In this document: one piece after another, positions 16,662-25,714 of the stretch
Position numbering within the stretch: position 1 is the stretch's first letter
Layout: each line of letters opens with the position of its first letter
Origin: Chryseobacterium sp. CH25
GTDB taxonomy: Bacteria > Bacteroidota > Bacteroidia > Flavobacteriales > Weeksellaceae
NCBI RefSeq assembly: GCF_004119455.1
Contig: NZ_NRQT01000001.1
Location: 310,001 to 374,000 of the forward strand
Direction of reading: 5' to 3'
Length of the DNA stretch: 64,000 nt
Position numbers and translations under genes: made by a program
Notes under the pieces: model-generated
Told to the model about the DNA's origin: nothing
The model's database searches: none
What the model saw: only the letters and a program-made list of their open reading frames with translations

Positions 16662-18203
16662 TTAGCTAACTAAAATATCTCCTGTCATTGCATTTGGTAT
16701 TTCAACCCCCATTACATTAAGGATTGTAGGCGCTACATCGCCCAGTTTTCCTGGCTTTAGGTTCCATGTATGGTCTTTATCCATCACAATAAAAGGAACT
16801 AAATTGGTTGAGTGCTGAGTATTAGGTGTTCCGTCCGGATTCAACATAACATCTGAATTTCCGTGGTCAGCAAGAATGAACACAGCATATCCGTTTTCAT
16901 AAGCAGTTGTTGCTACTTTTTGGATGCACTGATCTACCACTTCTGCTGCTTTTACTGCTGCTTCAAAAACTCCTGTATGTCCTACCATATCTGTATTGGC
17001 AAAGTTCAGACATACAAAATCAGCTGTTCCCTGCTCCAATTCCGGAACAATCACGTTCGTGATATCGTAAGCTGACATTTCAGGTTTTAAATCGTAAGTA
17101 GGAACGTCTTTCGGGCTTGGGCACAACAGTCTCTTTTCTCCGTTAAATTCCTGCTCTCTTCCTCCTGAAAAGAAGAAAGTAACGTGTGGATATTTTTCAG
17201 TTTCAGCAATTCTGATCTGAGTTTTACCATTGTTCTCCAAAACTTCACCCATTGTTTCTGTTAAAACATTTTCATCAAAAACAACCTGAACATTCTGGAA
17301 TGTCTTGTCATAATTGGTTAATGTAATATAGTTAAGGTTAAGTTTCTTCATAGAATATTCAGGGAAATCTTTCTGTGAAAGAACTTCTGTAATTTCTCTA
17401 CCTCTGTCTGTACGGAAGTTGAAACAGATCACCACATCATTTTCAATAATCTTAGCCACTGGAACAACATTTCCTGTAGCAGTGGTATTCACTAAAATGA
17501 TTGGTTTAAGGAATTCATCTGTTACATTATTATCATATGAATCTTTAATGGCAGCCAATGCATCTGTAGTTTCTAATCCTACTCCTTCTACAAGAGCATC
17601 GTAAGCTAATTTTACACGCTCCCATCTTTTATCTCTGTCCATGGCGTAGTATCTTCCTACCACAGTAGCCAGTTTTCCGGTAGTTGCTTCCATATGATTC
17701 TGAAGCTCTTCAATAAAACCTAATCCTGAGTGAGGATCGCAGTCTCTTCCATCTGTGAATGCGTGTACAAAGACATTTTCATTCAAACCAAATTCTTTGG
17801 CTGCAGTTAATAACCCTTTCAGATGATTGATATGAGAATGTACTCCTCCGTTGGAAACCAATCCGATGAAATGTACTTTTTTGTTTTCTTTTTTAGCGTA
17901 ATCAAAAGCATCCTGGATCACTTTTTCCTGCCCAAGGGTACCGTTTTCAACAGCCATATTCAGTTTTACCAGGTTTTGGTAAACCACTCTTCCGGCTCCA
18001 AGGTTCATGTGCCCTACTTCAGAATTCCCCATCTGTCCTGCAGGAAGACCTACGGCTAAACCGCTAGCTTCAAGAGTTGTGTGTGGAAATTTTTGGTAAC
18101 AGCTATCTATAAATGGTGTGTTTGCTTTGTCTATGGCAGAAACTTCAGGGTTTGTTCCCAGTCCCCATCCGTCAAGGATTGCTAATATTGCTTTTTTTGA
18201 CAT
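16662..18203 (-). CDS. gpmI: 2,3-bisphosphoglycerate-independent phosphoglycerate mutase
   Basis: Interconverts 3- and 2-phosphoglycerate in glycolysis and gluconeogenesis using two Mn2+ ions. The 513-residue protein has the first metal site in LAILDGWG (Asp11), the phosphoserine nucleophile Ser61 in GNSEVGHMNLGAGRVVYQ, and the transferase-domain motifs HAFTDGRDCDPHSG and GRYYAMDRDKRWER. The C-terminal metal motifs are MVGHTGV and ADHGNSD. Length and motif order are canonical. A TAAATTTG box lies 19 bases upstream and a strong terminator downstream, so it is monocistronic. Confidence 0.98.
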   Translation of the reverse strand: MSKKAILAILDGWGLGTNPEVSAIDKANTPFIDSCYQKFPHTTLEASGLAVGLPAGQMGNSEVGHMNLGAGRVVYQNLVKLNMAVENGTLGQEKVIQDAFDYAKKENKKVHFIGLVSNGGVHSHINHLKGLLTAAKEFGLNENVFVHAFTDGRDCDPHSGLGFIEELQNHMEATTGKLATVVGRYYAMDRDKRWERVKLAYDALVEGVGLETTDALAAIKDSYDNNVTDEFLKPIILVNTTATGNVVPVAKIIENDVVICFNFRTDRGREITEVLSQKDFPEYSMKKLNLNYITLTNYDKTFQNVQVVFDENVLTETMGEVLENNGKTQIRIAETEKYPHVTFFFSGGREQEFNGEKRLLCPSPKDVPTYDLKPEMSAYDITNVIVPELEQGTADFVCLNFANTDMVGHTGVFEAAVKAAEVVDQCIQKVATTAYENGYAVFILADHGNSDVMLNPDGTPNTQHSTNLVPFIVMDKDHTWNLKPGKLGDVAPTILNVMGVEIPNAMTGDILVS

Positions 18204-18222
18204 TTTGTAAAACTTTAGTACA

Positions 18223-18230
18223 CAAATTTA
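18223..18230 (-). promoter_or_regulatory. -7 box of gpmI
   Basis: TAAATTTG on the minus strand matches TAnnTTTG perfectly, 19 bases before the ATG. Confidence 0.5.
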
Positions 18231-18293
18231 CCGAATTTCCGATGAATAGAAGAATTTGGAGATCTGATTTTTATGTATTCAGAGTAAAAAGAA

Positions 18294-18363
18294 AAAATCT
18301 GCATCCTCTGTATAATCTGTAAACTATATTATTCTCACAGATCTCACAGGTTTTGCAGATTTT
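18294..18363. repeat. Inverted repeat of the CAGATTT family
   Basis: Two 27-base arms (18294-18320 and 18337-18363) form an imperfect hairpin with AAAATCTGC at the outer end. The sequence resembles the arms at 4751-4945. It lies downstream of the metalloprotease stop at 18416 and could act as its terminator. Confidence 0.6.
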
Positions 18364-18415
18364 AAAATGTATACTGATAAATTTCAGTCGCCTGACTTCA
18401 AATCTAGCATTAACT

Positions 18416-19645
18416 CTAATTTTTGAACCAACTGTTAATTTTATAGGTAAACTTATTTGATTTTACGTTTTCGATTTTAATGTTCTGCCCTTTTTCCACT
18501 CCTTTTACATCGGCTTCCTGATTCCAGTTTCCTTTGGTAAACTTCAATTGTGCCGGTAAATATATTTTTAAAGTAAGGGTTCTTTCAAAATCACTTTTCT
18601 TTTCCATTTTAACTGAAGATGCATTCCAACTCCCCAGCCCTTTCTGATTTCCTGCAATATAAACCTCATCATTTTTATCGGGAACACTCACTACTAATGT
18701 TACTGTTGAAGGTTCACCTGAAAATTCCTGAAAAAAATCATCATATTTTAAATTCTTTTCTTTTGCATACGCCTGGATGTAAGAATCCAGAAAACCACTT
18801 TCTTTTAAAAATAAAAATGGGTCTTCAATGTTTAAAATATCATGTACTGCTTTGTGTTTATCGGTCTGTTTATTGAAATAGGCTTCACATATTTTGTATC
18901 CTATCCAATATCCCAAATCATTAGGTCTGTCGTCTTTTTTGGAAGTCCAGTAAAACCAATCTCTTAAATCGTCACTTTTATATCTTGTTACGAATTCTTT
19001 GTATAATTTATCTGAATTCGCTTCACCATACTGAAACGCTTTTACATTCATTTGCTCTCCGGAAACAAATTCTGCAATAAAATCAGCTCCTCCCTCTGTT
19101 AAAGCTTGTTTTAATAAAGTTTCTCCACCTTTATTATTTTGCTGATAATGGATCATCTCATGGACAATAAGAGGTACTACTCCATCTAAATTCTTAAACA
19201 GCTCAGTTCCAATCGAAATTCCCTCATTGGAAGAATTTCCGCCTGTATTCATTCTGCCATACACGAAATAGACGGTTGAGAATTTAGCTTTTGGATACCA
19301 ATATTTTAAAGCGCTGTAACTTGCTTTTAGTTTTTTATCTTTTGTCCCAATTCCGTCTAATACATGTCTGGTTTTAAGATATTCCTCTTTATTTTTTTTC
19401 ACTGTTGCATACAGAGAATCTGCATTAATGATACGATTCTTAATAAAACTTTTTACTCCCGGCGAACCGTTGTCTATGTATTCTACAAAAGGATTGGCAA
19501 TGGAGGTTTCCATTTTATCAAAGGCTTTCCAGAAGTTTTGTGCGTCTTTCGTTTCTAAAACTGCGTTTAGAGGATCTTCTGCAAATTGAGCATTCATCGT
19601 TCCAAAAGACAACAAAGAAAGCAGTATAAGGTGATTGGTTTTCAT
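18416..19645 (-). CDS. Secreted zinc metalloprotease with C-terminal CBM20/48-like domain
   Basis: A 409-residue secreted protein with a signal peptide (about 19 residues). Residues 30-300 resemble gluzincin-type DUF2268 peptidases. The zinc motif is HEMIH (His162, Glu163, His166), and EGGADFIAE near 185-193 offers the third ligand Glu. The last 95 residues form a separate beta domain (VTLVVSVPDKNDEVYIAGNQ, then GSWNASSVKMEK and KFTKGNWNQEADVKG). This matches the starch-binding CBM20/AMPK-glycogen-binding (CBM48) pattern. Protease plus carbohydrate-binding module is an unusual pairing. The target protein or glycan is unknown. It is ended by an inverted-repeat hairpin and appears monocistronic. 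Confidence 0.75.
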   Translation of the reverse strand: MKTNHLILLSLLSFGTMNAQFAEDPLNAVLETKDAQNFWKAFDKMETSIANPFVEYIDNGSPGVKSFIKNRIINADSLYATVKKNKEEYLKTRHVLDGIGTKDKKLKASYSALKYWYPKAKFSTVYFVYGRMNTGGNSSNEGISIGTELFKNLDGVVPLIVHEMIHYQQNNKGGETLLKQALTEGGADFIAEFVSGEQMNVKAFQYGEANSDKLYKEFVTRYKSDDLRDWFYWTSKKDDRPNDLGYWIGYKICEAYFNKQTDKHKAVHDILNIEDPFLFLKESGFLDSYIQAYAKEKNLKYDDFFQEFSGEPSTVTLVVSVPDKNDEVYIAGNQKGLGSWNASSVKMEKKSDFERTLTLKIYLPAQLKFTKGNWNQEADVKGVEKGQNIKIENVKSNKFTYKINSWFKN

Positions 19646-19787
19646 TTTAGTTTTTAAGGTTAACGGTCAAAAATATAAAATATTATATTGAATTTAAATC
19701 TCTCTTTCGTTTCTCAACTAAAAATATTTCTCTAATATGGTTTTATAATTTCAGGTTTATTTCCTCTATAAATCCATAAATCTTTTT

Positions 19788-19795
19788 TAATTTTG
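19788..19795 (+). promoter_or_regulatory. -7 box of the SUI1-like gene
   Basis: TAATTTTG is a perfect TAnnTTTG match ending 4 bases before the ATG at 19800. The transcript would be leaderless or nearly so. A -33 TTG is not evident. Confidence 0.5.
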
Positions 19796-19799
19796 CTGT

Positions 19800-20123
19800 A
19801 TGGACTTACGTGATCAATTGAAGAATCTTTTTCCTGAACATGAAGAGCAGGATTTTGAAATGCCTGAAGAAGAATTCAAGCAGAAAGAGCCATTGGTATG
19901 CAAATTTGAGAAGAAAGGAAGAAACGGCAAACCTGTAACGATTGTAGAGGGTTGGGAAGGCAGTGAGGAGGATCTGAAAAAAATCTCAAAGAAAATAAAA
20001 ACCACCTTAGGAATAGGCGGTTCTGAAAAGGATGGAACGATTATCATTCAGGGTGACAACCGTGATAAAATAATGGCTATCCTTAAAGATATGGGTTACA
20101 AAACCAAACGTGTTGGCGGATAG
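19800..20123 (+). CDS. SUI1/eIF1 family translation factor (YciH-like)
   Basis: A 107-residue protein with the eIF1/SUI1 fold at residues 30-105: VCKFEKKGRNGKPVTIVEGW, then LKKISKKIKTTLGIGGSEKDGTIIIQGD and IMAILKDMGYKTKRVGG. Eukaryotic eIF1 controls start-codon fidelity. Bacterial YciH has been linked to inhibition of translation initiation under stress, but its role in this phylum is not established. The acidic N-terminal 25 residues are variable. It converges on the leucine-rich-repeat gene with only 2 bases between stop codons. Confidence 0.93.
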   Translation: MDLRDQLKNLFPEHEEQDFEMPEEEFKQKEPLVCKFEKKGRNGKPVTIVEGWEGSEEDLKKISKKIKTTLGIGGSEKDGTIIIQGDNRDKIMAILKDMGYKTKRVGG

Positions 20124-20125
20124 GT

Positions 20126-21025
20126 TTAGAAATAAACCTGGGCTTCCGGCAGTAAGGTTTTTAATTTTTCAATTTTAGATTTTTCTATAGGATTTCCTGT
20201 AAGAATCAAGGTTTTAAGTTTTTTAAGCTGACTGATTTCTACAGGAATATCTTTCAGATTATTGTTGGCCAAATTCATACTGACAATATTTTTTAATCCT
20301 TTTATTTTTGCTGAAACTTCTGTGATATTGTTATCACTTGCATTCAGAAATTCAAGTTCCTGGGCTTTAAAAAGGTTTTCAGGAAGTTTTGCAATGGTAT
20401 TCTGCTGTAATTCAATATATTTTAAGCTTTTTGGAAACGAAAGGTTTCCCATGTCATTAATCTGATTGTTAGCCAGGTTTAAAAACTTTAGATTTTTGAT
20501 CTGATACAGTCGATCAGCAATAAAACTGATCTGATTTCCCTGCAGGTTTATTTCTTCCAAAGTTGGAATTTCCATAAGGGCCTCGGGAAAAGTATTCAGA
20601 TTATTGGCATCAAAATGAACTACTTTAAGTTTTTGAAGCTTTGTAATATTGGGATTAATACTTGTAAGGCTATTCAGATTCATGGAAAAAGTGGTTAACT
20701 TCTGGAGCTGGCTGATTTCATCAGGAATGTATTTAATACTGTTTTCATTTACGTTTAAAAATTCCAGTTCTTTTAACTTGAAGAGCTCCTGATCCATCTT
20801 CTCAAGCTTATTCGCCATTATATTCAAGAAGAATAATGAATCCAGTTTCACAATCTGTGGCGGAAGGTTAAATAATCCTTTTTCTCTAAAGCTCATACTG
20901 TAAACAGCTTTTTTACTGTTCAAAGCATCTTCCATACTGGTAAAAGTAGGATATTTCACAGGATCAATCTGAGCGTTAATCTGAGAAAGTGAGATCATGG
21001 AAATAAATAAAAAAAGCTTTTTCAT
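20126..21025 (-). CDS. Secreted leucine-rich repeat protein
   Basis: A 299-residue protein with a signal peptide (about 18 residues) and roughly ten tandem repeats of about 23 residues with the pattern LxxLxxLxLxxNxLxxIP. Examples are LEFLNVNENSIKYIPDEISQL and LKTLILTGNPIEKSK. The PxxIxxLxxL form is that of the bacterial/Shoc2-like repeat class that forms a curved binding surface. No catalytic domain, anchor or T9SS sorting domain is visible. Role in protein binding outside the cytoplasm is inferred only from the fold. It is convergent with the SUI1-like gene. Confidence 0.85.
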   Translation of the reverse strand: MKKLFLFISMISLSQINAQIDPVKYPTFTSMEDALNSKKAVYSMSFREKGLFNLPPQIVKLDSLFFLNIMANKLEKMDQELFKLKELEFLNVNENSIKYIPDEISQLQKLTTFSMNLNSLTSINPNITKLQKLKVVHFDANNLNTFPEALMEIPTLEEINLQGNQISFIADRLYQIKNLKFLNLANNQINDMGNLSFPKSLKYIELQQNTIAKLPENLFKAQELEFLNASDNNITEVSAKIKGLKNIVSMNLANNNLKDIPVEISQLKKLKTLILTGNPIEKSKIEKLKTLLPEAQVYF

Positions 21026-21097
21026 ATGAAGATGTTAAAGACCCTATTCAGTCCTGGTTTCTTAATTGGTATTTACGTTTGCAGATGATTGGATTGT

Positions 21098-21138
21098 ATA
21101 AAAAATGTCTGCCAGTAACAAAAGCTACCGACAGACAG
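21098..21138 (-). terminator. Terminator after the PhoX-like gene
   Basis: An imperfect stem with six outer pairs TGTCTG/CAGACA (21106-21111 with 21132-21137) is followed on the minus strand by a T-rich tail (ATTTTTTATA). Confidence 0.65.
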
Positions 21139-21152
21139 AATTATAAATGGTT

Positions 21153-23324
21153 TTATTTCTTTAAAAGTTTTACCGTTTTCTGGAATCCTCCTTCTGCTTC
21201 AATATTCAGAATTAAAACACGGGATCCTTCCAATTGCTGTGTAAAATCAAGGTCTAATACCTTATTCGTTCCGGTGAATTTCTTCGTAAATACGATTTTT
21301 CCATCCATGCTGTAAGCGGTTACTGAAATATCTTTCAATCCCTTTGGAGAGTTGATCTTCACTATTCCTGAAGTAGGATTCGGTGCTACTGTTACCGTAT
21401 TTTCAGCTGCTATATTTTCAATTGTTCCCAAAGAGCCCTGTGTTCCAAGATTTCCTTTAAGTGCAATAACTACTGTAGCAGATTTCCCTCTATAGTCAAT
21501 CATATTTCCTGTAGCATCAATATCTGTAGAAATAGTAGAATCCGGATGCTGGATAGAGAAGAAACCAAATTTATGATCAGGAGTGAAAGTTAATCCCGTA
21601 GGCTCAGACCCTGCCGGCATAGAAGCAAATAATCTTACTTTCGGATTAGCCTGTGTATGATCCGGTGCAATTACCCAGATATAGTTTTTACCACCATCCT
21701 GAAGTACCCAAAGGTTTCCAAGCTCATCAAAAGTAAGGTTGTCATTTCCATCACCCCAAGCTTCTGACTTTGTTCCCTGTGCAGTTTCGAAAGAATATAC
21801 AGAGTTTGCTCCTCCTACAAATGTTTCCACCTGAGAAGCTGTAGTTCCGTTATCCTGTAAACGATATACTTTATCTAATCCTTTTGCTGTAAAATAAATC
21901 TTACCATCCAGAGGACTAATGTCTACATCCTCTACTCCATTAAATCTTGTTCCACCTACCGACTGAGCATTGGTGCTGGTATTATTCTGGTCTGCTTTTG
22001 TCTTATTCGGAACCTGAACCCATGTTGCTGTAGTTCCTGCCGGATCTCCCGCTGCTGTTAATCCCTGATCTAATTTTAATACATATAGATTTCCTGAAGA
22101 AAGGTTATTTGGAGTATCCATCACATACTTATACACCATATGGGTACCACCGTCTTCACCGTAATATGCTGTTGTTCCTGCATTATTAATCACCACATTT
22201 TCATGGTTCATGATTCCCATCTCCCAAAGTTTACCTTTAGAGCCGTCTGCATTTTTAGAAATAACCTGAGCGGTTGCAGGGTCAATTTCTACAAGCCATC
22301 CATAATCTTTGTATCCGTCACCGTTTACATCGTTAGAAGTTACAGATTCTTCTGCGGTTACTACTGTTCCCCAAGGAGTAACTCCTCCTGAACAGTTTCT
22401 GATAGTCTGCACTAAACTAGGATCCGAAAAATTTACGGCTCTTGATCTTGTCAACTGCCAAAGTTTTGTAGCAGTATTATAATTAACCTCAGCCATAGTA
22501 ACTCCACCTGGATTGGTTTCGTGGTTCACAGAAAGATAACCATTTGTACTGCTTCCTGATTTACCTACGTAAGCTGTAAAGTCATTCTGACCTCCTACCA
22601 AACCACCGCCTTCAGTATAATTATCTCCTTCTTTTAGAATAAGCTGATACTTGTGCTCTCCTGGAATAATAAGTTTGTTAGTCTGTGCTGTAGGAACAAT
22701 AGATGTAAAACAGCTGATGTGTGCTCCGTTACATACAACCGGTGTAGGAGTTGTAGTAGATGTAGTTTTCAGATAGGCATCAATTCTAAGATCTGAACTG
22801 GTTGCGCTTCTGTTATGTAACTCAACGGAAATTCTGTTCACTCCGTTGATAAATTTTGATTTTGGAATTGAGAAAACATTATATACATTCTCTGCAGCAC
22901 CATCAATTGTTGTACTGGATAAAGTATTAAATGTAATGGTACCTGTAGGCATATTATCTCTTACTACTTCTTCACCATTAAGATAAACTACAATCCCGTC
23001 ATCTCTCATTACTCCAAGTTCCATATTATCGGAAAGCGTAGAAAGATTTACGTTAAAATCCTTAGCAAAATAAGCTGTAATTAATCCTGTAGCTCCGGAA
23101 TGAATAGTTGTGGTAACAGGATCTCCATACCCTAGTGGTGAATTCCCAACTGGCCAGGAAGAAATATCATAGTTTTGAGTTTTCCATGCATCAGGTTGCG
23201 CCTGATCAAGGTCCTTGTAACTCCAGGATGTACCCTTATCAAAAATAACGGTCTGCGCCTGAATGGTTGACCCGGCAAGTAGAGCCAAAGCTCCAATTGT
23301 TAGTAATTTTTTCTTCATTTTCAA
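21153..23324 (-). CDS. PhoX-like (DUF839) phosphatase with T9SS sorting domain
   Basis: A 723-residue secreted protein. After the signal peptide (about 23 residues), residues 25-190 form a beta-sandwich (IFDKGTSWSYKDL, then GLITAYFAKDFNV and GVNRISVELHNRS) found at the N-terminus of several Bacteroidota phosphoesterases. Residues 200-630 resemble PhoX, the Ca2+/Fe3+-dependent alkaline phosphatase: GGVTPWGTVVTAEE, GYKDYGWLVEIDP, GVEDVDISPLDGKIYFTAKG and NLTFDELGNLWVLQDGG. The last 75 residues are a type A T9SS C-terminal domain (VAPNPTSGIVKINSPKG to VKLLKK). The likely job is release of phosphate from organic esters at the cell surface. It shares a TAGTTTTG box type with the peroxidase gene upstream on the same strand. 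Confidence 0.88.
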   Translation of the reverse strand: MKMKKKLLTIGALALLAGSTIQAQTVIFDKGTSWSYKDLDQAQPDAWKTQNYDISSWPVGNSPLGYGDPVTTTIHSGATGLITAYFAKDFNVNLSTLSDNMELGVMRDDGIVVYLNGEEVVRDNMPTGTITFNTLSSTTIDGAAENVYNVFSIPKSKFINGVNRISVELHNRSATSSDLRIDAYLKTTSTTTPTPVVCNGAHISCFTSIVPTAQTNKLIIPGEHKYQLILKEGDNYTEGGGLVGGQNDFTAYVGKSGSSTNGYLSVNHETNPGGVTMAEVNYNTATKLWQLTRSRAVNFSDPSLVQTIRNCSGGVTPWGTVVTAEESVTSNDVNGDGYKDYGWLVEIDPATAQVISKNADGSKGKLWEMGIMNHENVVINNAGTTAYYGEDGGTHMVYKYVMDTPNNLSSGNLYVLKLDQGLTAAGDPAGTTATWVQVPNKTKADQNNTSTNAQSVGGTRFNGVEDVDISPLDGKIYFTAKGLDKVYRLQDNGTTASQVETFVGGANSVYSFETAQGTKSEAWGDGNDNLTFDELGNLWVLQDGGKNYIWVIAPDHTQANPKVRLFASMPAGSEPTGLTFTPDHKFGFFSIQHPDSTISTDIDATGNMIDYRGKSATVVIALKGNLGTQGSLGTIENIAAENTVTVAPNPTSGIVKINSPKGLKDISVTAYSMDGKIVFTKKFTGTNKVLDLDFTQQLEGSRVLILNIEAEGGFQKTVKLLKK

Positions 23325-23343
23325 TTTGATTTATTAGACCTTG

Positions 23344-23351
23344 CAAAACTA
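23344..23351 (-). promoter_or_regulatory. -7 box of the PhoX-like gene
   Basis: TAGTTTTG on the minus strand is a perfect TAnnTTTG match, 19 bases before the ATG. Confidence 0.5.
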
Positions 23352-23457
23352 TTTTTTAAAGGTGATCCTTCTGTTAATAGGAGTTTAAATATAAACTGGA
23401 GAATATTAATTAATTTAAAACCTAATGTTAAGGGGATTAAGTTTCTGTTAAATAGTT

Positions 23458-23657
23458 GAGGTGCGGGATGTGTGTTTCAGGATGTGGGGTGCAAATTTTA
23501 GATATTGATTATAAAGCATGGAAATATACAATTAGAGGCTTGAATCATTTATTTTTTCACTTATAAATGACTCAAACCTCTAATTCATTATTTGAAGGGA
23601 ACTGTATCTAAATCTCAACGTTACATGAACCCCACATCTCGCACCCCGAACCTCACC
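23458..23657. repeat. Inverted-repeat element with central hairpin
   Basis: An arm at 23458-23492 rich in GGTGCGGGATG and GATGTGGGGTGC is matched in inverted form at 23629-23657, next to the peroxidase stop codon. At the centre is a 21-bp hairpin (23531-23551 with 23564-23584) with two mismatches. The design resembles the elements at 7461 and 12543, although the arm sequence differs. The central hairpin may end the peroxidase transcript. Confidence 0.6.
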
Positions 23658-25486
23658 TACTTCGCTTTACTCACATCTGTAAGAGCGTTCAGAAAGGCAA
23701 TAATTTGGTTCATCTCTGTCTGTGTAAGGTTTAATTTATCCGGAGCAAGCGTCTGGTTTTTCATCTTTAGTCCCAAACCTTCTCCTCCACCTTCATTATA
23801 AAAATCAAGAACTTCCTCTAAGGTATTGAAGGCTCCGTTATGAAAATAGGGTTTTGTAAGAGCAATATTTCTAACCGTAACCGTTTTAAACGAATAGTCA
23901 TAAATCCAGGATTTTTCTTTTTTTACCGGGCTGTTTCCTCTTCCGAGGTCCTGATCCAGTTCCACAGGAAGTTGTTTTATCGGTTTTGTAGTTACACCAA
24001 GAACTTCAGACTCGTTTTCGTTAAAAAATGGCGGTACCAATCCTGAAAAATGAGGTGCAAAATGGCAGGTTGCACAATTGGCTTTACCCATAAACAGATT
24101 GAATCCTTTTTTAACATCTTCAGAAACATCCTTTTCATTTCTCATGAAACGGTCAAAATCACTGTCGAAAGAATATAAAGAAGCAACATAAGAACTTAAT
24201 GCTTTTGAAAAATTTTCTTTACTGATCTTTCCATCTTTAAAAGCGGTACGGAATGCTTTTTTATATTCAGGTTTTGTTTTTAACTTCTGAATGATACTTT
24301 CATAGCTTGTATTAAATTCATCTTCATTATAAATTACGTGTTCAGCCTGTTGTTCCAGATAAAAGGCACGCAGATCATAGAAAAATCTTTTGGCAAAAAC
24401 AGCATTATATAGAGTTGGTGAATTTCTCAGTACTGTTTTTCCTTCTACATTACTTGGTGACTTCGCCTTAAGATCTGTAAAAGCATTTTCCTGAAGATGA
24501 CATGTTGCACAGCTCATTTTCCCGTTACCACTTAAGTTCTGGTCATAGAAAATTGATTTTCCAAGATTCCGAAGATCAGGATTATCTTCTGAGGATTTTA
24601 GTAATGTATAAAAATATGGATCCAAAAAATCACTGCTGAAAAGGTTTTTATTGCTGACATTCCAACCGGAAAATTCTTTAAGATCATCTGGCCTTCCATC
24701 CCATTTTCCTAATTCTTCATATAAAGGCTGAATATATTTTTTATAAAACTCAATTCTGTCAAAGATTTCAAAACTTTTATTCTTGGAAAGATAGCTTACA
24801 GCTTCGGTTATAGTATGATTGGCTTTTTGAGTATTATAATTTTTAAAATAAGGATCATCATTGATATATTTCTGCATTCCCGAAAAGGCATGGCTGGCTT
24901 CTTCAGAGATATTCAGAGAGCCCGGAGTATCAAAACCTGTTACTCCCAGGGAGTAGATTCTGATTAATTCTATACGTAAAGGCAACGTTTTGTTATTTCC
25001 TTTACTCATCCCATTTTTCATGGCACTCAGATAGAAACCTGAATAGCTGTTGTATAAAAAATCGGTAATGGTTTTGATCTTCTCTTTCTCATCTTTTACT
25101 TCTTCGGAAAATATGAGTTCATCCAAAACCTGTAATCCTTCAGGCGGAAGTGTATAAGCCGACGTACCTGCTGCCTCAATATGAAACAAAGGGGCTGCAT
25201 TCAGATGAGTTTTAGTGAATTCGGGATAATGGTAGGCAATATAGAATTCAATTTCTTTAAATGAATTTCTCGTGTTTCTTAATGATGTCTGTAATTCTTC
25301 AATGGAAATTTGGTCCTCAGAGAACTTACGAACATCCGATTTCAACTGCTCAAGCTTACCTTTAAAATCAGATAATCCTTTATTAATAAATGTATTTTCA
25401 CTTTCTTTTCCTTTATAAACAGGATTAAAAGACATTACTGCAAATCCTATCAGAAGGACAATAATAAGCAGTGGATAAGATCTCAT
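23657..25486 (-). CDS. Di-haem cytochrome c peroxidase (CcpA/MauG family) with N-terminal extension
   Basis: A 609-residue periplasmic or membrane-tethered protein with an N-terminal hydrophobic segment (residues 5-22). Residues 30-280 form a helical region reminiscent of imelysin-like domains found fused to such peroxidases; this is a tentative reading. The C-terminal half is a di-haem peroxidase with haem motifs CATCH at 326-330 and CATCH at 471-475, plus the segments GKSIFYDQNLSGNGKMSC and TVRNIALTKPYFHNGAFNTLEE. It may reduce H2O2 or act in MauG-like oxidation of a substrate. It lies upstream of the PhoX-like gene on the same strand, separated by a hairpin-rich gap. Confidence 0.9.
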   Translation of the reverse strand: MRSYPLLIIVLLIGFAVMSFNPVYKGKESENTFINKGLSDFKGKLEQLKSDVRKFSEDQISIEELQTSLRNTRNSFKEIEFYIAYHYPEFTKTHLNAAPLFHIEAAGTSAYTLPPEGLQVLDELIFSEEVKDEKEKIKTITDFLYNSYSGFYLSAMKNGMSKGNNKTLPLRIELIRIYSLGVTGFDTPGSLNISEEASHAFSGMQKYINDDPYFKNYNTQKANHTITEAVSYLSKNKSFEIFDRIEFYKKYIQPLYEELGKWDGRPDDLKEFSGWNVSNKNLFSSDFLDPYFYTLLKSSEDNPDLRNLGKSIFYDQNLSGNGKMSCATCHLQENAFTDLKAKSPSNVEGKTVLRNSPTLYNAVFAKRFFYDLRAFYLEQQAEHVIYNEDEFNTSYESIIQKLKTKPEYKKAFRTAFKDGKISKENFSKALSSYVASLYSFDSDFDRFMRNEKDVSEDVKKGFNLFMGKANCATCHFAPHFSGLVPPFFNENESEVLGVTTKPIKQLPVELDQDLGRGNSPVKKEKSWIYDYSFKTVTVRNIALTKPYFHNGAFNTLEEVLDFYNEGGGEGLGLKMKNQTLAPDKLNLTQTEMNQIIAFLNALTDVSKAK

Positions 25487-25499
25487 GAATTTTTAGCGG

Positions 25500-25507
25500 C
25501 AAAACTA
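25500..25507 (-). promoter_or_regulatory. -7 box of the peroxidase gene
   Basis: TAGTTTTG on the minus strand is a perfect match and identical to the box of the PhoX-like gene. It lies 13 bases before the ATG. Confidence 0.5.
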
Positions 25508-25714
25508 TTCATCTCATGTTATCTTAATTTTAATAGCAGATTAAATAATGTTTATATTTTTAGTACAATATTTTTCACTAATTTTAAACCCCGAAATCAG
25601 ATTCATTATTCTTTAAGGAGCGGTTTATTCTGAAATACCGTAAAATAATGGGGAGAGGTTATTGGGAGAGGATTTTTTTAATTAAATTCAACACATCAAA
25701 ACTAAAATAGGAGT

